Shown here piece by piece: positions 8,426 through 16,596 of a stretch of 64,000 nucleotides of DNA. The stretch's first letter is position 1. Each line of letters starts with the position of its first letter. The position numbers and the translations under genes are program-made. The notes under the pieces were generated by a model, which did no database searches, had not been told where the DNA came from, and saw only the letters and a program-made list of their open reading frames with translations. Source of the DNA: Khoudiadiopia massiliensis (lineage in GTDB: Bacteria; Bacillota; Clostridia; Tissierellales; Peptoniphilaceae); contig OKQS01000005.1 in the NCBI GenBank assembly GCA_900290095.1, positions 26,300-90,299 of the forward strand, read 5' to 3'.

Positions 8426-9205
8426 ATGAACATATTACAAGCTGCTTTAATAGGAATAGTCGCGGCAATATCACAATTGGAAGGAGGTTGGCTGGGCGAA
8501 TGTAAGTTCAGAGAGCCTGTAGTAACCGGAGCTCTTGTTGGATTAATAATGGGAGATCTTAAGCAAGGCTTAATAATAGGAGCCCAGTTACAACTTATTT
8601 TTATGGGATCTGCTGCAATCGGCCCTACAGCAGGTCTAAGTGTAGGTCCGGGTGGAACCATAGGCGCAGCCATAGCCTTAGCTACAAAGTCAGGCATAGA
8701 AGTAGCTATGACATTTGCTGTTCCTGTTTCATTATTAATGCAATTTTTGCAGACAATAATTGACACATTATATTCACCTATGATGCATGAGGTTGACAAA
8801 CTTATTGATATTGGTGGACGTGAGAAATCTATTATAGGAATTCATTATTTACAAGGCTTGATCGTTTTAATTGTTTATTGGGGCTTAACATTTGTTGCAC
8901 TATATGCCGGTAACGATGTAATTTCAAAAATAGTTAATAATATTCCCGGTTGGGTTAATAACGGTCTGAATGCCGTAGCAAAAGTTCTTCCGGCCATGGG
9001 ATTTGCACTTTTGTTGAATTTACTTATGGAAAAAGAATTAATTCCTTATTTAATGATTGGCTTTGCACTTTCCGCATGGTTAAAGATGTCCATGATTGCA
9101 GTAGCTACAATTGCTTTAGCTATAGCATTGGTGATGTACCAGATTAAAACAAAGGAACTGGAACTTGAAAAAACAGCAGGTAATGAATTTGAGGAGGAAC
9201 TGTAA
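8426..9205 (+). CDS. PTS mannose-family transporter subunit IIC
   Basis: A 259-residue hydrophobic protein of the mannose/fructose/sorbose IIC family, one of the two membrane parts that bind and translocate the sugar. Typical stretches are GIVAAISQLEG near the N-terminus, GAQLQLIFMG and GPTAGLSVGPGGTIGAAIAL. The last third has several further membrane spans and a charged tail. Start ATG 8426 follows GGAGGAAAGT. Its stop overlaps the start of the IID gene (ATGA). Substrate is unknown; the SIS enzyme of the operon suggests an amino sugar or sugar-amine conjugate. Confidence 0.92.
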   Translation: MNILQAALIGIVAAISQLEGGWLGECKFREPVVTGALVGLIMGDLKQGLIIGAQLQLIFMGSAAIGPTAGLSVGPGGTIGAAIALATKSGIEVAMTFAVPVSLLMQFLQTIIDTLYSPMMHEVDKLIDIGGREKSIIGIHYLQGLIVLIVYWGLTFVALYAGNDVISKIVNNIPGWVNNGLNAVAKVLPAMGFALLLNLLMEKELIPYLMIGFALSAWLKMSMIAVATIALAIALVMYQIKTKELELEKTAGNEFEEEL

Positions 9206-10026
9206 TGAAAAATGATAAATTAAAAAGTCTTCCGAAGAATGAATCGAAAAGTATTTTTTGGAGATCATTTTCTTTGTTAGGATCTTTTAACTATGAGCGA
9301 ATGGAAGGGCTCGGTTTCCTATATGCTGTTATGCCAAGTTTAAAGCGAATCTGGAAAGATGACGAAGAGGGTTATAAGGCTGCAATGCATCGTCATATAG
9401 CTGCTTTTAATATGACTGTGGCACCGTCTCCATTTGTAATGGGCCTTTCAGTTGCAATGGAAGAGCAAGCACAAAGTGATCCGGAATTTGATGTTGAAAC
9501 CATAAACGCAGTAAAAGTTTCATTGATGGGGCCACTTAGTGGAATAGGGGATACTTTCTTCTGGGGAATTTTCAAAGTAATAGCAACTTCTCTTGGAGTT
9601 AGTTTTGCATCTCAAGGGAATATTTTAGGACCTATCATTTTACTTTTAATATATAACCTGCCGAATTTCTTGACTAGATATTATGGACTAAAATATGGGT
9701 ATGCACAAGGTACTCAGTTGATGAGCAATTTGCAGGAAAGCGGATTAATGAAAGTATTCACTTATTGTGCAGGAATAATTGGAATGGCTTCAATTGGGGC
9801 TATGGTTGCCCAATGGATTGGAATAACAACACCATTAAAATTCGATATATCAGGGACCAGTATAGTTGTTCAAGAGTATCTTGATGAAATAGTACCCGAG
9901 TTATTGTCTTTAATTGCCACACTTGGAATTTATAGACTTATTAAAAAGCAGCTCAGCTTTTCTAAAATCATTTTAATAATTGCGACAGTTGCATTCATAT
10001 TGGGTGTATTTGGGGTAATCGGATAG
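9205..10026 (+). CDS. PTS mannose-family transporter subunit IID
   Basis: A 273-residue IID of the mannose family, the membrane partner of IIC. It begins with a soluble stretch including WRSFSLLGSFNYERMEGLGFLYAVMP, followed by AFNMTVAPSPFVMGLSVAMEEQ and the family signature KVSLMGPLSGIGDTFFWG. Translation is coupled to IIC by an ATGA overlap, with SD GAGGAAC inside the end of IIC. It is followed 9 bases later by IIB. Confidence 0.93.
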   Translation: MKNDKLKSLPKNESKSIFWRSFSLLGSFNYERMEGLGFLYAVMPSLKRIWKDDEEGYKAAMHRHIAAFNMTVAPSPFVMGLSVAMEEQAQSDPEFDVETINAVKVSLMGPLSGIGDTFFWGIFKVIATSLGVSFASQGNILGPIILLLIYNLPNFLTRYYGLKYGYAQGTQLMSNLQESGLMKVFTYCAGIIGMASIGAMVAQWIGITTPLKFDISGTSIVVQEYLDEIVPELLSLIATLGIYRLIKKQLSFSKIILIIATVAFILGVFGVIG

Positions 10027-10035
10027 GAGGAGAAA

Positions 10036-10530
10036 GTGGCAGTATTAGATCATAGAATAGATGACCGATTAATACATGGACAGGTTGTAGGTTATTGGAT
10101 TCCATATTATGGAGTAGATAAAATTCTGATAGTAGACGATCTGATTGTCAAAGATAAACTTAGGCAGACAGCTTTGAAATTTGGAACGCCTTCAGGAGTA
10201 AAACTTTCTTTCTATGATGCAAAGACTTGTGCAGATAAGCTAAAAAGAAGGCTTGATAAAGGCTCAAATGTAATGGTTTTGTGTAATGGGCCAAAGGCTT
10301 TGCTGGATATGTATAATGAAGGATACCATTTCAAAAGGATTACTGTTGGCAATATGACCCCTGAAAAGGGCGCAGAATATCACCTAAAAAAGACACTTTT
10401 CTTGTCTGATAGTACTCTCGGAGAATTTAAGGAACTTTTAGCTAATGACGTTGACATAGTCGTTCAAATAGTACCAAATGATAAAGAAGAAAAGCTAACA
10501 GATTTGCTTGAAAAGGAGGGGATAAATTGA
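10036..10530 (+). CDS. PTS mannose-family phosphotransferase subunit IIB
   Basis: A 164-residue cytosolic IIB that takes phosphate from IIA and passes it to the sugar during uptake. The active-site motif RIDDRLIHGQV puts the phosphorylated histidine at residue 14. The start is a GTG at 10036 after TAGGAGGAGAAA. In contrast to E. coli ManX, IIA and IIB are separate genes here. Its TGA overlaps the TTG start of the next gene. Confidence 0.92.
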   Translation: MAVLDHRIDDRLIHGQVVGYWIPYYGVDKILIVDDLIVKDKLRQTALKFGTPSGVKLSFYDAKTCADKLKRRLDKGSNVMVLCNGPKALLDMYNEGYHFKRITVGNMTPEKGAEYHLKKTLFLSDSTLGEFKELLANDVDIVVQIVPNDKEEKLTDLLEKEGIN

Positions 10531-11606
10531 AAGAAACAGTATTAGGATATATGTTTGACCAGCCCAGGGCACTAAGAGAGGCTTTTAAAAACAGGTCAAT
10601 ATATATTGATCCATTTTTGGAGTTGTTTAAGAACAAAAAATATAAAAAGATAATTTTTGTTGGTTCAGGTACGTCATATAACGTATCAGTGCTTGCCGAG
10701 TATTATTTTAAGCATTTAGTAGGGATGAATGCTGAAGCACACTATCCAACTGTTTTCAAAAACTATGAAAAGGCAGATTGGACAGGTGAACTAAAAAAAG
10801 AAGAAATATTATTTGTAGGAATAAGTCAATCAGGGACTTCAATTTCAACAATGGACCTTATAAAAGAGGCCGGGGAGAAAGGCTATGATACTCTAGTTTT
10901 AACTGAAGACCTTGAAAGTGAAATAACAAACTTTGCCGGCAACATCATACATTTGCTTTGTGGTAAAGAATTGACACCGCCTGAGACAAGAGGATATACA
11001 GTTTCTGTACTTCAGGTTTACCTCTGGGCCCTGTCATTAGCCAGATTCTTGGACAAAATCTCACAAGATAAATATGAAGAGTTGTTAAGTGAAACAAGCA
11101 ACTTGTTAGACAATTTCGAATTGGTTTTAAAAGAATCAGAAGATTGGTACGAAAATAACGCAAAAACTATTGTCAATAGCGACAGGATATATGTGTTGGG
11201 CTTTGGTATAGACTTTGCAAGTGCTTTAGAGGGCATGTTAAAAATAGGAGAGATGTTGAGACTTCCCACAATAGCTTATGAACTCGAAGAGTATTCACAT
11301 GGGCCAACCATGGCTTTAACTGACAGACAGACAATTATAATCTTTGGCTCTGATGAAGTTGAGTGGGAAAGAAGCTTGAAATTCAGAGATGCATTTAAAG
11401 AGTATAGTGATAGAGTTCACCTAATAACAAACAAAAAGGTTGAACACGATGAGCGCGATTTAATATTTTCGCTCCCATTTAGCAAGTATATTGCGCCTAT
11501 TGCTTATACAATTCCGATTCAGTTTATTTCTGCCAAGGGAGCAAAAGATATAGGAATTGACACAAACATCAATCCTTTTAAAATTGAGTTAGCTCATTTA
11601 GGATAG
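10527..11606 (+). CDS. SIS-domain sugar-phosphate isomerase/deglycase-like enzyme
   Basis: A 359-residue protein with two SIS domains (about residues 30-170 and 200-345), related to the isomerase half of GlmS and to fructosamine-6-phosphate deglycases such as FrlB and GfrF. Sugar-phosphate-binding marks are VGSGTS (45-50), GISQSGTS (about 98-105) and EYSHGP, the last containing a conserved catalytic-region glutamate/histidine pair. The TTG start overlaps the IIB stop, with SD AAAGGAGGGG just before it. Man-family PTS genes with an SIS deglycase are known for glucoselysine/fructoselysine use (gfr). Amadori-product or amino-sugar-phosphate deglycation is thus the best guess, not a proof. AgaS-like isomerase is the alternative. 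Confidence 0.82.
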   Translation: MKETVLGYMFDQPRALREAFKNRSIYIDPFLELFKNKKYKKIIFVGSGTSYNVSVLAEYYFKHLVGMNAEAHYPTVFKNYEKADWTGELKKEEILFVGISQSGTSISTMDLIKEAGEKGYDTLVLTEDLESEITNFAGNIIHLLCGKELTPPETRGYTVSVLQVYLWALSLARFLDKISQDKYEELLSETSNLLDNFELVLKESEDWYENNAKTIVNSDRIYVLGFGIDFASALEGMLKIGEMLRLPTIAYELEEYSHGPTMALTDRQTIIIFGSDEVEWERSLKFRDAFKEYSDRVHLITNKKVEHDERDLIFSLPFSKYIAPIAYTIPIQFISAKGAKDIGIDTNINPFKIELAHLG

Positions 11607-11613
11607 GGGGAAT

Positions 11614-12015
11614 ATGGAAGCTATAATTGTAATAGGACACGGGGAATTCGCTGGTGGGCTAAGTAAAGCACTGGAATTAATAATGGGTAAACAGGAAGAT
11701 TATTATTTTATTGATTATAACCAGGATTGCAACGCAGGATACTTGAGGCATAAACTAGGTGAGTTGCTGAAAGGACTTAAAGGTAAAATATATATTTGCT
11801 GTGACCTGTTAAATGGGACTCCATTTAATATTTCTCTGGAGTATGCACTAAATAATGATAATATTACCTTGCTTTATGGGATAAACCTCCCTACCTTATT
11901 ACAAATGATAAGTCAGAGGATGTTTGAAAATGGGGAAATAGATGCTGAAAAAGCTATAAGTACAGGACAAGAAAATATGGGGATTTTAGATAAAAGTATT
12001 TTTTCAGCTGAATAA
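11614..12015 (+). CDS. PTS mannose-family subunit IIA
   Basis: A 133-residue IIA-Man protein, which receives phosphate from HPr on the histidine in VIGHGEFA (His9) and passes it to IIB. CCDLLNGTPFN corresponds to the family's conserved 'D-L-x-G-G-T-P' loop. It completes a full IIA-IIB-IIC-IID set and closes the operon, 7 bases after the SIS gene and before a strong terminator. Confidence 0.88.
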   Translation: MEAIIVIGHGEFAGGLSKALELIMGKQEDYYFIDYNQDCNAGYLRHKLGELLKGLKGKIYICCDLLNGTPFNISLEYALNNDNITLLYGINLPTLLQMISQRMFENGEIDAEKAISTGQENMGILDKSIFSAE

Positions 12016-12047
12016 TAAATTTTTAAACAGGAAAAATGTAGTATAAA

Positions 12048-12085
12048 AATAATGAGGGGTAGAAAACTACCCCTTATTATTTTTC
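12048..12085 (+). terminator. Intrinsic terminator of the PTS/SIS operon
   Basis: A 15-base-pair stem (12048-12062 with 12067-12081; core GAGGGGTAG / CTACCCCTT) with an AAAA loop is followed by a T-run. All positions pair, with a single G-T. It ends the mannose-type PTS operon. Confidence 0.92.
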
Positions 12086-12130
12086 ATTAATGAGTTAATC
12101 CTTTAGGGTTTCTTAACAAAAATCAAGAAA

Positions 12131-12164
12131 TTGACCTGAATAATTTTAACTGGTATAGTTAAGG
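12131..12164 (+). promoter_or_regulatory. Promoter of the UTRA/GntR pair with overlapping operator
   Basis: A -35 TTGACC (12131-12136), a 17-base spacer and an extended -10, TGGTATAGT (12151-12159), make a good SigA promoter. The -10 sits in ACTGGTATAGTTAAGG, close to known NagR-type GntR sites and sharing TGGTATA with the PTS operon promoter. This suggests autoregulation. Confidence 0.65.
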
Positions 12165-12185
12165 AAATCAGAAAAAGGAGATAAA

Positions 12186-12701
12186 ATGGAAAGCGAAATT
12201 TCGATATTAAGATCCGATGCACCCTTAAAAACAATAAGTGAGTTATTGAATCGGAATGAGTATATATATAGGTATGAAATTCTTGATCTTTCTATTAAGG
12301 AGTCCAACAGAATAGTCAGTGAATATTTAAAAATTCCATTAGCAACAAGAGTTTTAAGCTATAAAAAATTAAGAATTATCAATGATCTTCCATGTTCACT
12401 TGAACAAGTTTATATTGAGAGCGAAAAAGTATTGGGCTTAGAAAAAGAAGATTTAACAAATGTATCTTTATATGAAAAAATCAAAGAGCTTTATGGATAT
12501 AGCATTTCTAAAACTTCTGAAGAAATAAAAGTTGTTAAGCCAACATTGGAAGAAAAACGTTTGTTAAAGTTAGATGACGAAGAATACGTCTCTTTAACAA
12601 CAGGGGTCTCATATTTAGATAATGGAAGTATCTTAGAATATTATACTTTGATTTCAAGGTATAATTTTTTTAAGTATAAAAGTGTGAATAGATATGAATA
12701 A
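12186..12701 (+). CDS. Stand-alone UTRA ligand-binding protein (GntR family without HTH)
   Basis: A 171-residue protein that matches only the UTRA effector-binding half of HutC-type GntR regulators: a run from YRYEILDLSIKES, LPCSLEQVYIESE, SLYEKIKELYGYSI and KTSEEIKVVKPT to SILEYYTLISRYNFF. No winged-helix domain precedes it. The 100 bases upstream hold a clean promoter and the ribosome site AAAAAGGAG, so the short form seems intended and is not simply a broken 5' end. It overlaps the next gene, a complete GntR regulator, by 8 bases. It may sense the same ligand and form heterodimers that modulate DNA binding. Confidence 0.75.
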   Translation: MESEISILRSDAPLKTISELLNRNEYIYRYEILDLSIKESNRIVSEYLKIPLATRVLSYKKLRIINDLPCSLEQVYIESEKVLGLEKEDLTNVSLYEKIKELYGYSISKTSEEIKVVKPTLEEKRLLKLDDEEYVSLTTGVSYLDNGSILEYYTLISRYNFFKYKSVNRYE

Positions 12702-13413
12702 CAAACATATATACCAACAACTTGCAAATAACATCAAACAAAAAATTCATAGTGGGGAGTATAGGGTTGGACAATATATACTTTCAGAGCGAAAAATGTC
12801 TGAAATGTATAAAATAAACAGACTAACTGTAAGGAAGGCTATACAAACGCTTGTAGATGAAGGATTTATCGAGAAGATACAAGGTAAAGGTAATGTTGTA
12901 ATAAAGGAGCCAAGTAAGAAAAATATAGTTTTTGGTGAAAATGTCTCAAACAGCTTAAGTAGAAGTTTGATACAAAAAGGATTTGTGAATAAAAGAAAAC
13001 TAATTTCTCTCAAAAAGGTAAGTTTCCCAAAAGACATTCTTTTAAAGTTCGTTGGTCAAAATGATATGTACGAATTAATAAGATTAACTGAAATTGACGA
13101 AAAACCATATGCACTTCAGATATGCTATTTTTCAACCAAATACTATGATCATCCGGAAAGATTTGATTTTGAAAGTCATTCTCTTTACACGTATATGGAC
13201 ATGTTTAATAAAATGCCGGTAATTTATAAAGAAGAGATGGAAATAATTAAAGCAAATGATGAGCTGAAAGATGTATTCAATTTGAAGGAAAATCCATTTC
13301 TTTTTAAAGTTAATTATCAAAACTATAGTGAAAATAATGAACTTCTAGAATATACAATTGCATATTATCTTTCAGAAAACACAGTTTTTCGTCATGTCTC
13401 CGGAAGAAACTAA
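12694..13413 (+). CDS. GntR family (HutC subfamily) transcriptional regulator
   Basis: A 239-residue regulator. Residues 1-70 are the GntR winged helix (IYQQLANNIKQKIHSGEY, LSERKMSEMYKINRLTVRKA, GFIEKIQGKGNVV). Residues 85-239 are a UTRA domain that binds a small sugar-phosphate-like effector. Likely represses the PTS/SIS operon at 8426 through the TGGTATA sites and its own promoter. It is translated in overlap with the HTH-less UTRA gene, which is an unusual pairing. Confidence 0.88.
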   Translation: MNNKHIYQQLANNIKQKIHSGEYRVGQYILSERKMSEMYKINRLTVRKAIQTLVDEGFIEKIQGKGNVVIKEPSKKNIVFGENVSNSLSRSLIQKGFVNKRKLISLKKVSFPKDILLKFVGQNDMYELIRLTEIDEKPYALQICYFSTKYYDHPERFDFESHSLYTYMDMFNKMPVIYKEEMEIIKANDELKDVFNLKENPFLFKVNYQNYSENNELLEYTIAYYLSENTVFRHVSGRN

Positions 13414-13458
13414 AAAATGAATTAAATGATGATAATTCAAATGAGAAGAGTCGGTTGA

Positions 13459-13930
13459 TTACTTAAACAATTGTATTGCAATAAAACTGTAGGGATTGGC
13501 GGCTCAGTAACCTTTGAAAAAATCAACCTTTTTCCAAGTTATCAACCCATAATAAAGTATTTGGCATTATGGAAGACCGGAGGGAATGACGGTAAAAGAA
13601 ACCAGGTTAGCTGTTATACGGTCTCAAATTTATATTTCTTCTGTCAATGTTATATCCGGAACCGGAAAAATTGTTAATATAGATGGGGTGGCCAATAGGG
13701 TTGCGGGGAAATCATTCGGACCGAAAAAAAGTCTATTTTTTAGTTGGGTTAAAAAAATAACCCCTGAACTTGAAAGTGCAATTTATAGGGCAAGAAACGT
13801 TGCAGCTCCTCTCAATCCAAAACATTTAAAGCTAAAAACCCCTTGTGCTGAAAAAGCTGACAAGTGCTATGGCTGCAAGAGTCCCGATAGGATTTGCTGC
13901 AATATTTTAATTTTTTGCATAAATCGATAG
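13459..13930 (+). pseudogene. Broken LUD-domain (lactate utilization) protein gene
   Basis: Two frames together give the C-terminal two thirds of a LUD/DUF162 protein of the LutC/YkgG type. The first frame (to about 13590) shows NKTVGIGGSVTFEKI. The second (13586-13930) shows SVNVISGTGKIVNIDG, VANRVAG, FGPKK, RNVAAPLNPKHLKLKTPCA and CYGCKSPDRIC. The change of frame near 13590, a stop at 13456, and the loss of the N-terminal region mark it as decayed. LUD proteins normally take part in lactate oxidation or redox pathways. No intact partner genes lie nearby. Confidence 0.8.
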
Positions 13931-14012
13931 GGAGAGAATATGAGGTAGTGCTTATTAATGAGTCTTTAGGATACTGATGTTATTTATTTTCAATACTATT
14001 TATTATTATTTA

Positions 14013-14368
14013 AGTGACTTTGCCAATGGGGTTAGATTTTTAGAAGAACAGATAGCCTTTAAAGGTTGGCTAAACATTAGGGGTTGGGCAGCCTTTTAAT
14101 CCATTAGAAAAAACCATTTTTCTAGTAATATATCCAGTTTTTGAAACGAATAAAGCTATAGTATCTAAATGCCACTCTCCCTAATACTCTATAATATTAA
14201 TGATGCTTGTTAAGGTTACATTAAAGACTTGAATCCATTGAAAATATGCTATTTTATATAACACATTCTTTTTTATCGCGTTACTTATGTATGATTTTTT
14301 GAAAAGATGCTCAAAGATCGGTTGATCTTTTTCTGATCGTCTGCCCACCAACATCGTTTATTCTAAAG
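14013..14368. mobile_element. Internally deleted ISL3-type element (remnant A)
   Basis: Both ends and part of the interior resemble the larger element at 32298-33164. The left side (14013-14175) matches its left end, including AAAGGTTG and the TTTCTAGTAATAT stretch at the end of the transposase gene. The right end, CCACCAACATCGTTTATTC (14345-14363), matches the CCACCAACACCATTTATTT terminus of the other copy. The transposase core is missing, so only about 356 bases remain and the copy cannot move by itself. The rest of the gap between 13931 and 14626 holds AT-rich sequence and a promoter, and no gene that I can recognise. Confidence 0.72.
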
Positions 14369-14520
14369 ATATTGACAGCTTTTTAATTATTAATAAAAAT
14401 ATGGCAGCCAAACTCTAAACTAAATAGACAAAATTTCTGAAAGTAGGGTTCATAATCAAAATCTTTTTTACACATTGTAATTTTAACTTATCGCTAACTA
14501 CTAATACATAAAAAAAAGCA

Positions 14521-14549
14521 TTGACATACGTTCACTATGATGAAATAAT
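14521..14549 (+). promoter_or_regulatory. Putative promoter of the split-transketolase operon
   Basis: A perfect -35, TTGACA (14521-14526), is followed after 17 bases by AATAAT (14544-14549). It lies 78 bases before the first transketolase gene. I see no clear operator at this site. Confidence 0.55.
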
Positions 14550-14626
14550 GTAATCGAATAATAATATAAGGTTTTATGGTGGCAAAAAAGCTATAGACTG
14601 TCGCTCGAAAGGAGAAAAACAAAGAA

Positions 14627-15538
14627 ATGGAAACCAATATCAATAAAAGCGATGTTTTAAAAGTGGCAACAAATATTAGGAAAAGGATACTTGGGATAGC
14701 ACTAGAAAAAGGTGGATGTTATCTGACGCAGGCATGTTCCTCAGCCGAGATAGTTGCAAGTATGTATATGAATATTTTAAATATAGGGCCGAGTCAGGGC
14801 AATTTGGATGCCCAGCTATTTCCAGGGGTTCCAAGTCCAAGCAATATGGATTATCCAAAAGGATCACTGTATAACGGATATAATCATGAAAAACCTGATT
14901 ATGATAAGGATAGATTTTTTGTATCATGCTGTCATTACGCTTCCGTAATATATTGTGCTTTGATTGAAACAGGAAGAATGGGCCCTGAAGCAATGGATAA
15001 ATTCAATGTAGATGGCTGGAATATGGAAATGATTGGAGCAGAGCATTCACCTGGCTTTGAGAATACAGCAGGATCCTTAGGACAAACGGTAAGTATTGCT
15101 GCAGGTACCGCACATGCATATAAAATGAAAGGCCATAAAGGAAAGATTTATTGCATGCTTTCTGATGGAGAACTACAAGAGGGACAAGACTATGAATGCT
15201 TCCAAGCATCCTCTTTCTATGGATTGGATAATTTCGTAGTTGTTGTAGATGTAAATCATCAGCAGCTTGAGGGCTGGACAAAGGATGTAATGAATATTGA
15301 GCCGCTCGTAAAAAGATTTGAGGCTTTTGGCTGGAAAGCTATTTCTGTAAATGGACACGATGTTGACGCCCTAATAGATGCTGCTAATTCAGATCATGAA
15401 GGCAAGCCATTAGTTATTCTTTGTCAGACCGAACCGGATCATGGAATGCCTATCATATCTGATATTATTCCAAAACATTTCGTCAGGATTCCAGAAGATA
15501 GACGTGCTGAGTTTAAAAACTTTTATGAAAATATGTAA
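14627..15538 (+). CDS. Transketolase, N-terminal (TPP-binding) subunit
   Basis: A 303-residue protein equal to the N-terminal half of transketolase. The thiamin diphosphate/Mg motif is SDGELQEGQ (usual form GDGELQEG), with HSPGFENTAGSLGQ, a counterpart of the family H-x-P-G-x-x-x-x-x-G-S-L-G-Q, and VDVNHQQLEG further on. Split transketolases act with the C-terminal subunit, here the next gene, to move a two-carbon ketol unit between sugar phosphates. Unlike the household enzyme this copy heads a sugar operon (aldolase, phosphatase, dehydrogenase), like the split transketolases known in apiose and sulfoquinovose catabolism. The N-terminal insert around residues 50-90 (LFPGVPSPSN) is unusual. 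Confidence 0.88.
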   Translation: METNINKSDVLKVATNIRKRILGIALEKGGCYLTQACSSAEIVASMYMNILNIGPSQGNLDAQLFPGVPSPSNMDYPKGSLYNGYNHEKPDYDKDRFFVSCCHYASVIYCALIETGRMGPEAMDKFNVDGWNMEMIGAEHSPGFENTAGSLGQTVSIAAGTAHAYKMKGHKGKIYCMLSDGELQEGQDYECFQASSFYGLDNFVVVVDVNHQQLEGWTKDVMNIEPLVKRFEAFGWKAISVNGHDVDALIDAANSDHEGKPLVILCQTEPDHGMPIISDIIPKHFVRIPEDRRAEFKNFYENM

Positions 15539-15555
15539 AGAAAGGTGCCTGAATT

Positions 15556-16545
15556 ATGAAACTAGAACTAAATACACATTCAAAAAATATTATTAGACTT
15601 GCTAAGGAACACCCAGAGGTTCTTGTTTTATCAGCTGACTTGGGTTCTTCATGTGAAATCAGTGAGTTTAGAAAGATATTTCCAGATAGATATTTGTCAA
15701 TGGGCATTGCTGAACAAAACATGTGTTCTTGGGCAGCTGGGCTGGCTAGAGAAGGTTATAGACCATTTTTACATTCATTTTCAGTATTTCTATATAGAAG
15801 AATTTTAGACCAAATTGAAATGAGTGTTGCCTATCCTAATCTACCAGTTGTTTTTGTTGGATTTGTTCCAGGAATTACTACTCCGGGAGGGGTATCTCAT
15901 CAATCCACCAATGATATTGGAGTGTTAAGGACTATACCAAATATGGCTATTATTGACATCGGAGATGCGACAGAGATTGAAGGGGCTCTTGATCTTGCAT
16001 ACGAATACAATGGCCCAGTTTATATACGTATGTTAAGAAAAGAGGTCCCCAGATTATTCCCTGCAAATGAGCCAATCGAGTTAAACAAGGCAAGACAGTT
16101 ATCAGAGGGAACTGATGTAACGATTTTATCCTCTTCGATATGTACAGAAGAAGCGATAAGAGCAATCAAAATACTAAAGGAAAAAGGCGTGTCCGTGAAC
16201 CACTTACATGTGTCAACTCTTAAACCATTCACAGATCAAAGAGTTGTTGAAGCCTGTAAAAACAACAAGTACGGAGTAATTACTATTGAGAATGGCACAG
16301 TTATAGGAGGATTGGGGACAGCAGTCGCTGAGGTAATGGCTGAAAATGCTATAGCAAGACCGCTTAGAAAAATCGGGTTACAAGACACCTATGCACATGG
16401 AGCCTCTAAGATGTTTTTGCTAAATTACTATGATATGGGAGCTATGAGATTAGTTGAGGAAGTTGAAAACTTAATGGGCTCTGACCTAAACATAGCTGAA
16501 GATGATATTGAAAAGATAAGGTTTGAGGACTATTCAGAAGTTTAA
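15556..16545 (+). CDS. Transketolase, C-terminal (pyrimidine-binding) subunit
   Basis: A 329-residue partner of the preceding gene. It carries the TPP pyrimidine-domain marks SADLGSS, YLSMGIAEQNM (with the catalytic glutamate of AEQN) and GGVSHQSTNDIGVLR, and a transketolase C-terminal domain with HVSTLKPF and TIENGTVIGGLGTAV. It starts at ATG 15556, 17 bases after the N-terminal subunit gene, with SD AAAGAAAGG. The two together make a full transketolase of an unassigned substrate. Confidence 0.88.
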   Translation: MKLELNTHSKNIIRLAKEHPEVLVLSADLGSSCEISEFRKIFPDRYLSMGIAEQNMCSWAAGLAREGYRPFLHSFSVFLYRRILDQIEMSVAYPNLPVVFVGFVPGITTPGGVSHQSTNDIGVLRTIPNMAIIDIGDATEIEGALDLAYEYNGPVYIRMLRKEVPRLFPANEPIELNKARQLSEGTDVTILSSSICTEEAIRAIKILKEKGVSVNHLHVSTLKPFTDQRVVEACKNNKYGVITIENGTVIGGLGTAVAEVMAENAIARPLRKIGLQDTYAHGASKMFLLNYYDMGAMRLVEEVENLMGSDLNIAEDDIEKIRFEDYSEV

Positions 16546-16596
16546 TAGGTTAAGATTGTACGGGTGTATAAAGAATTCATCTTTTGGAGGTTCATT

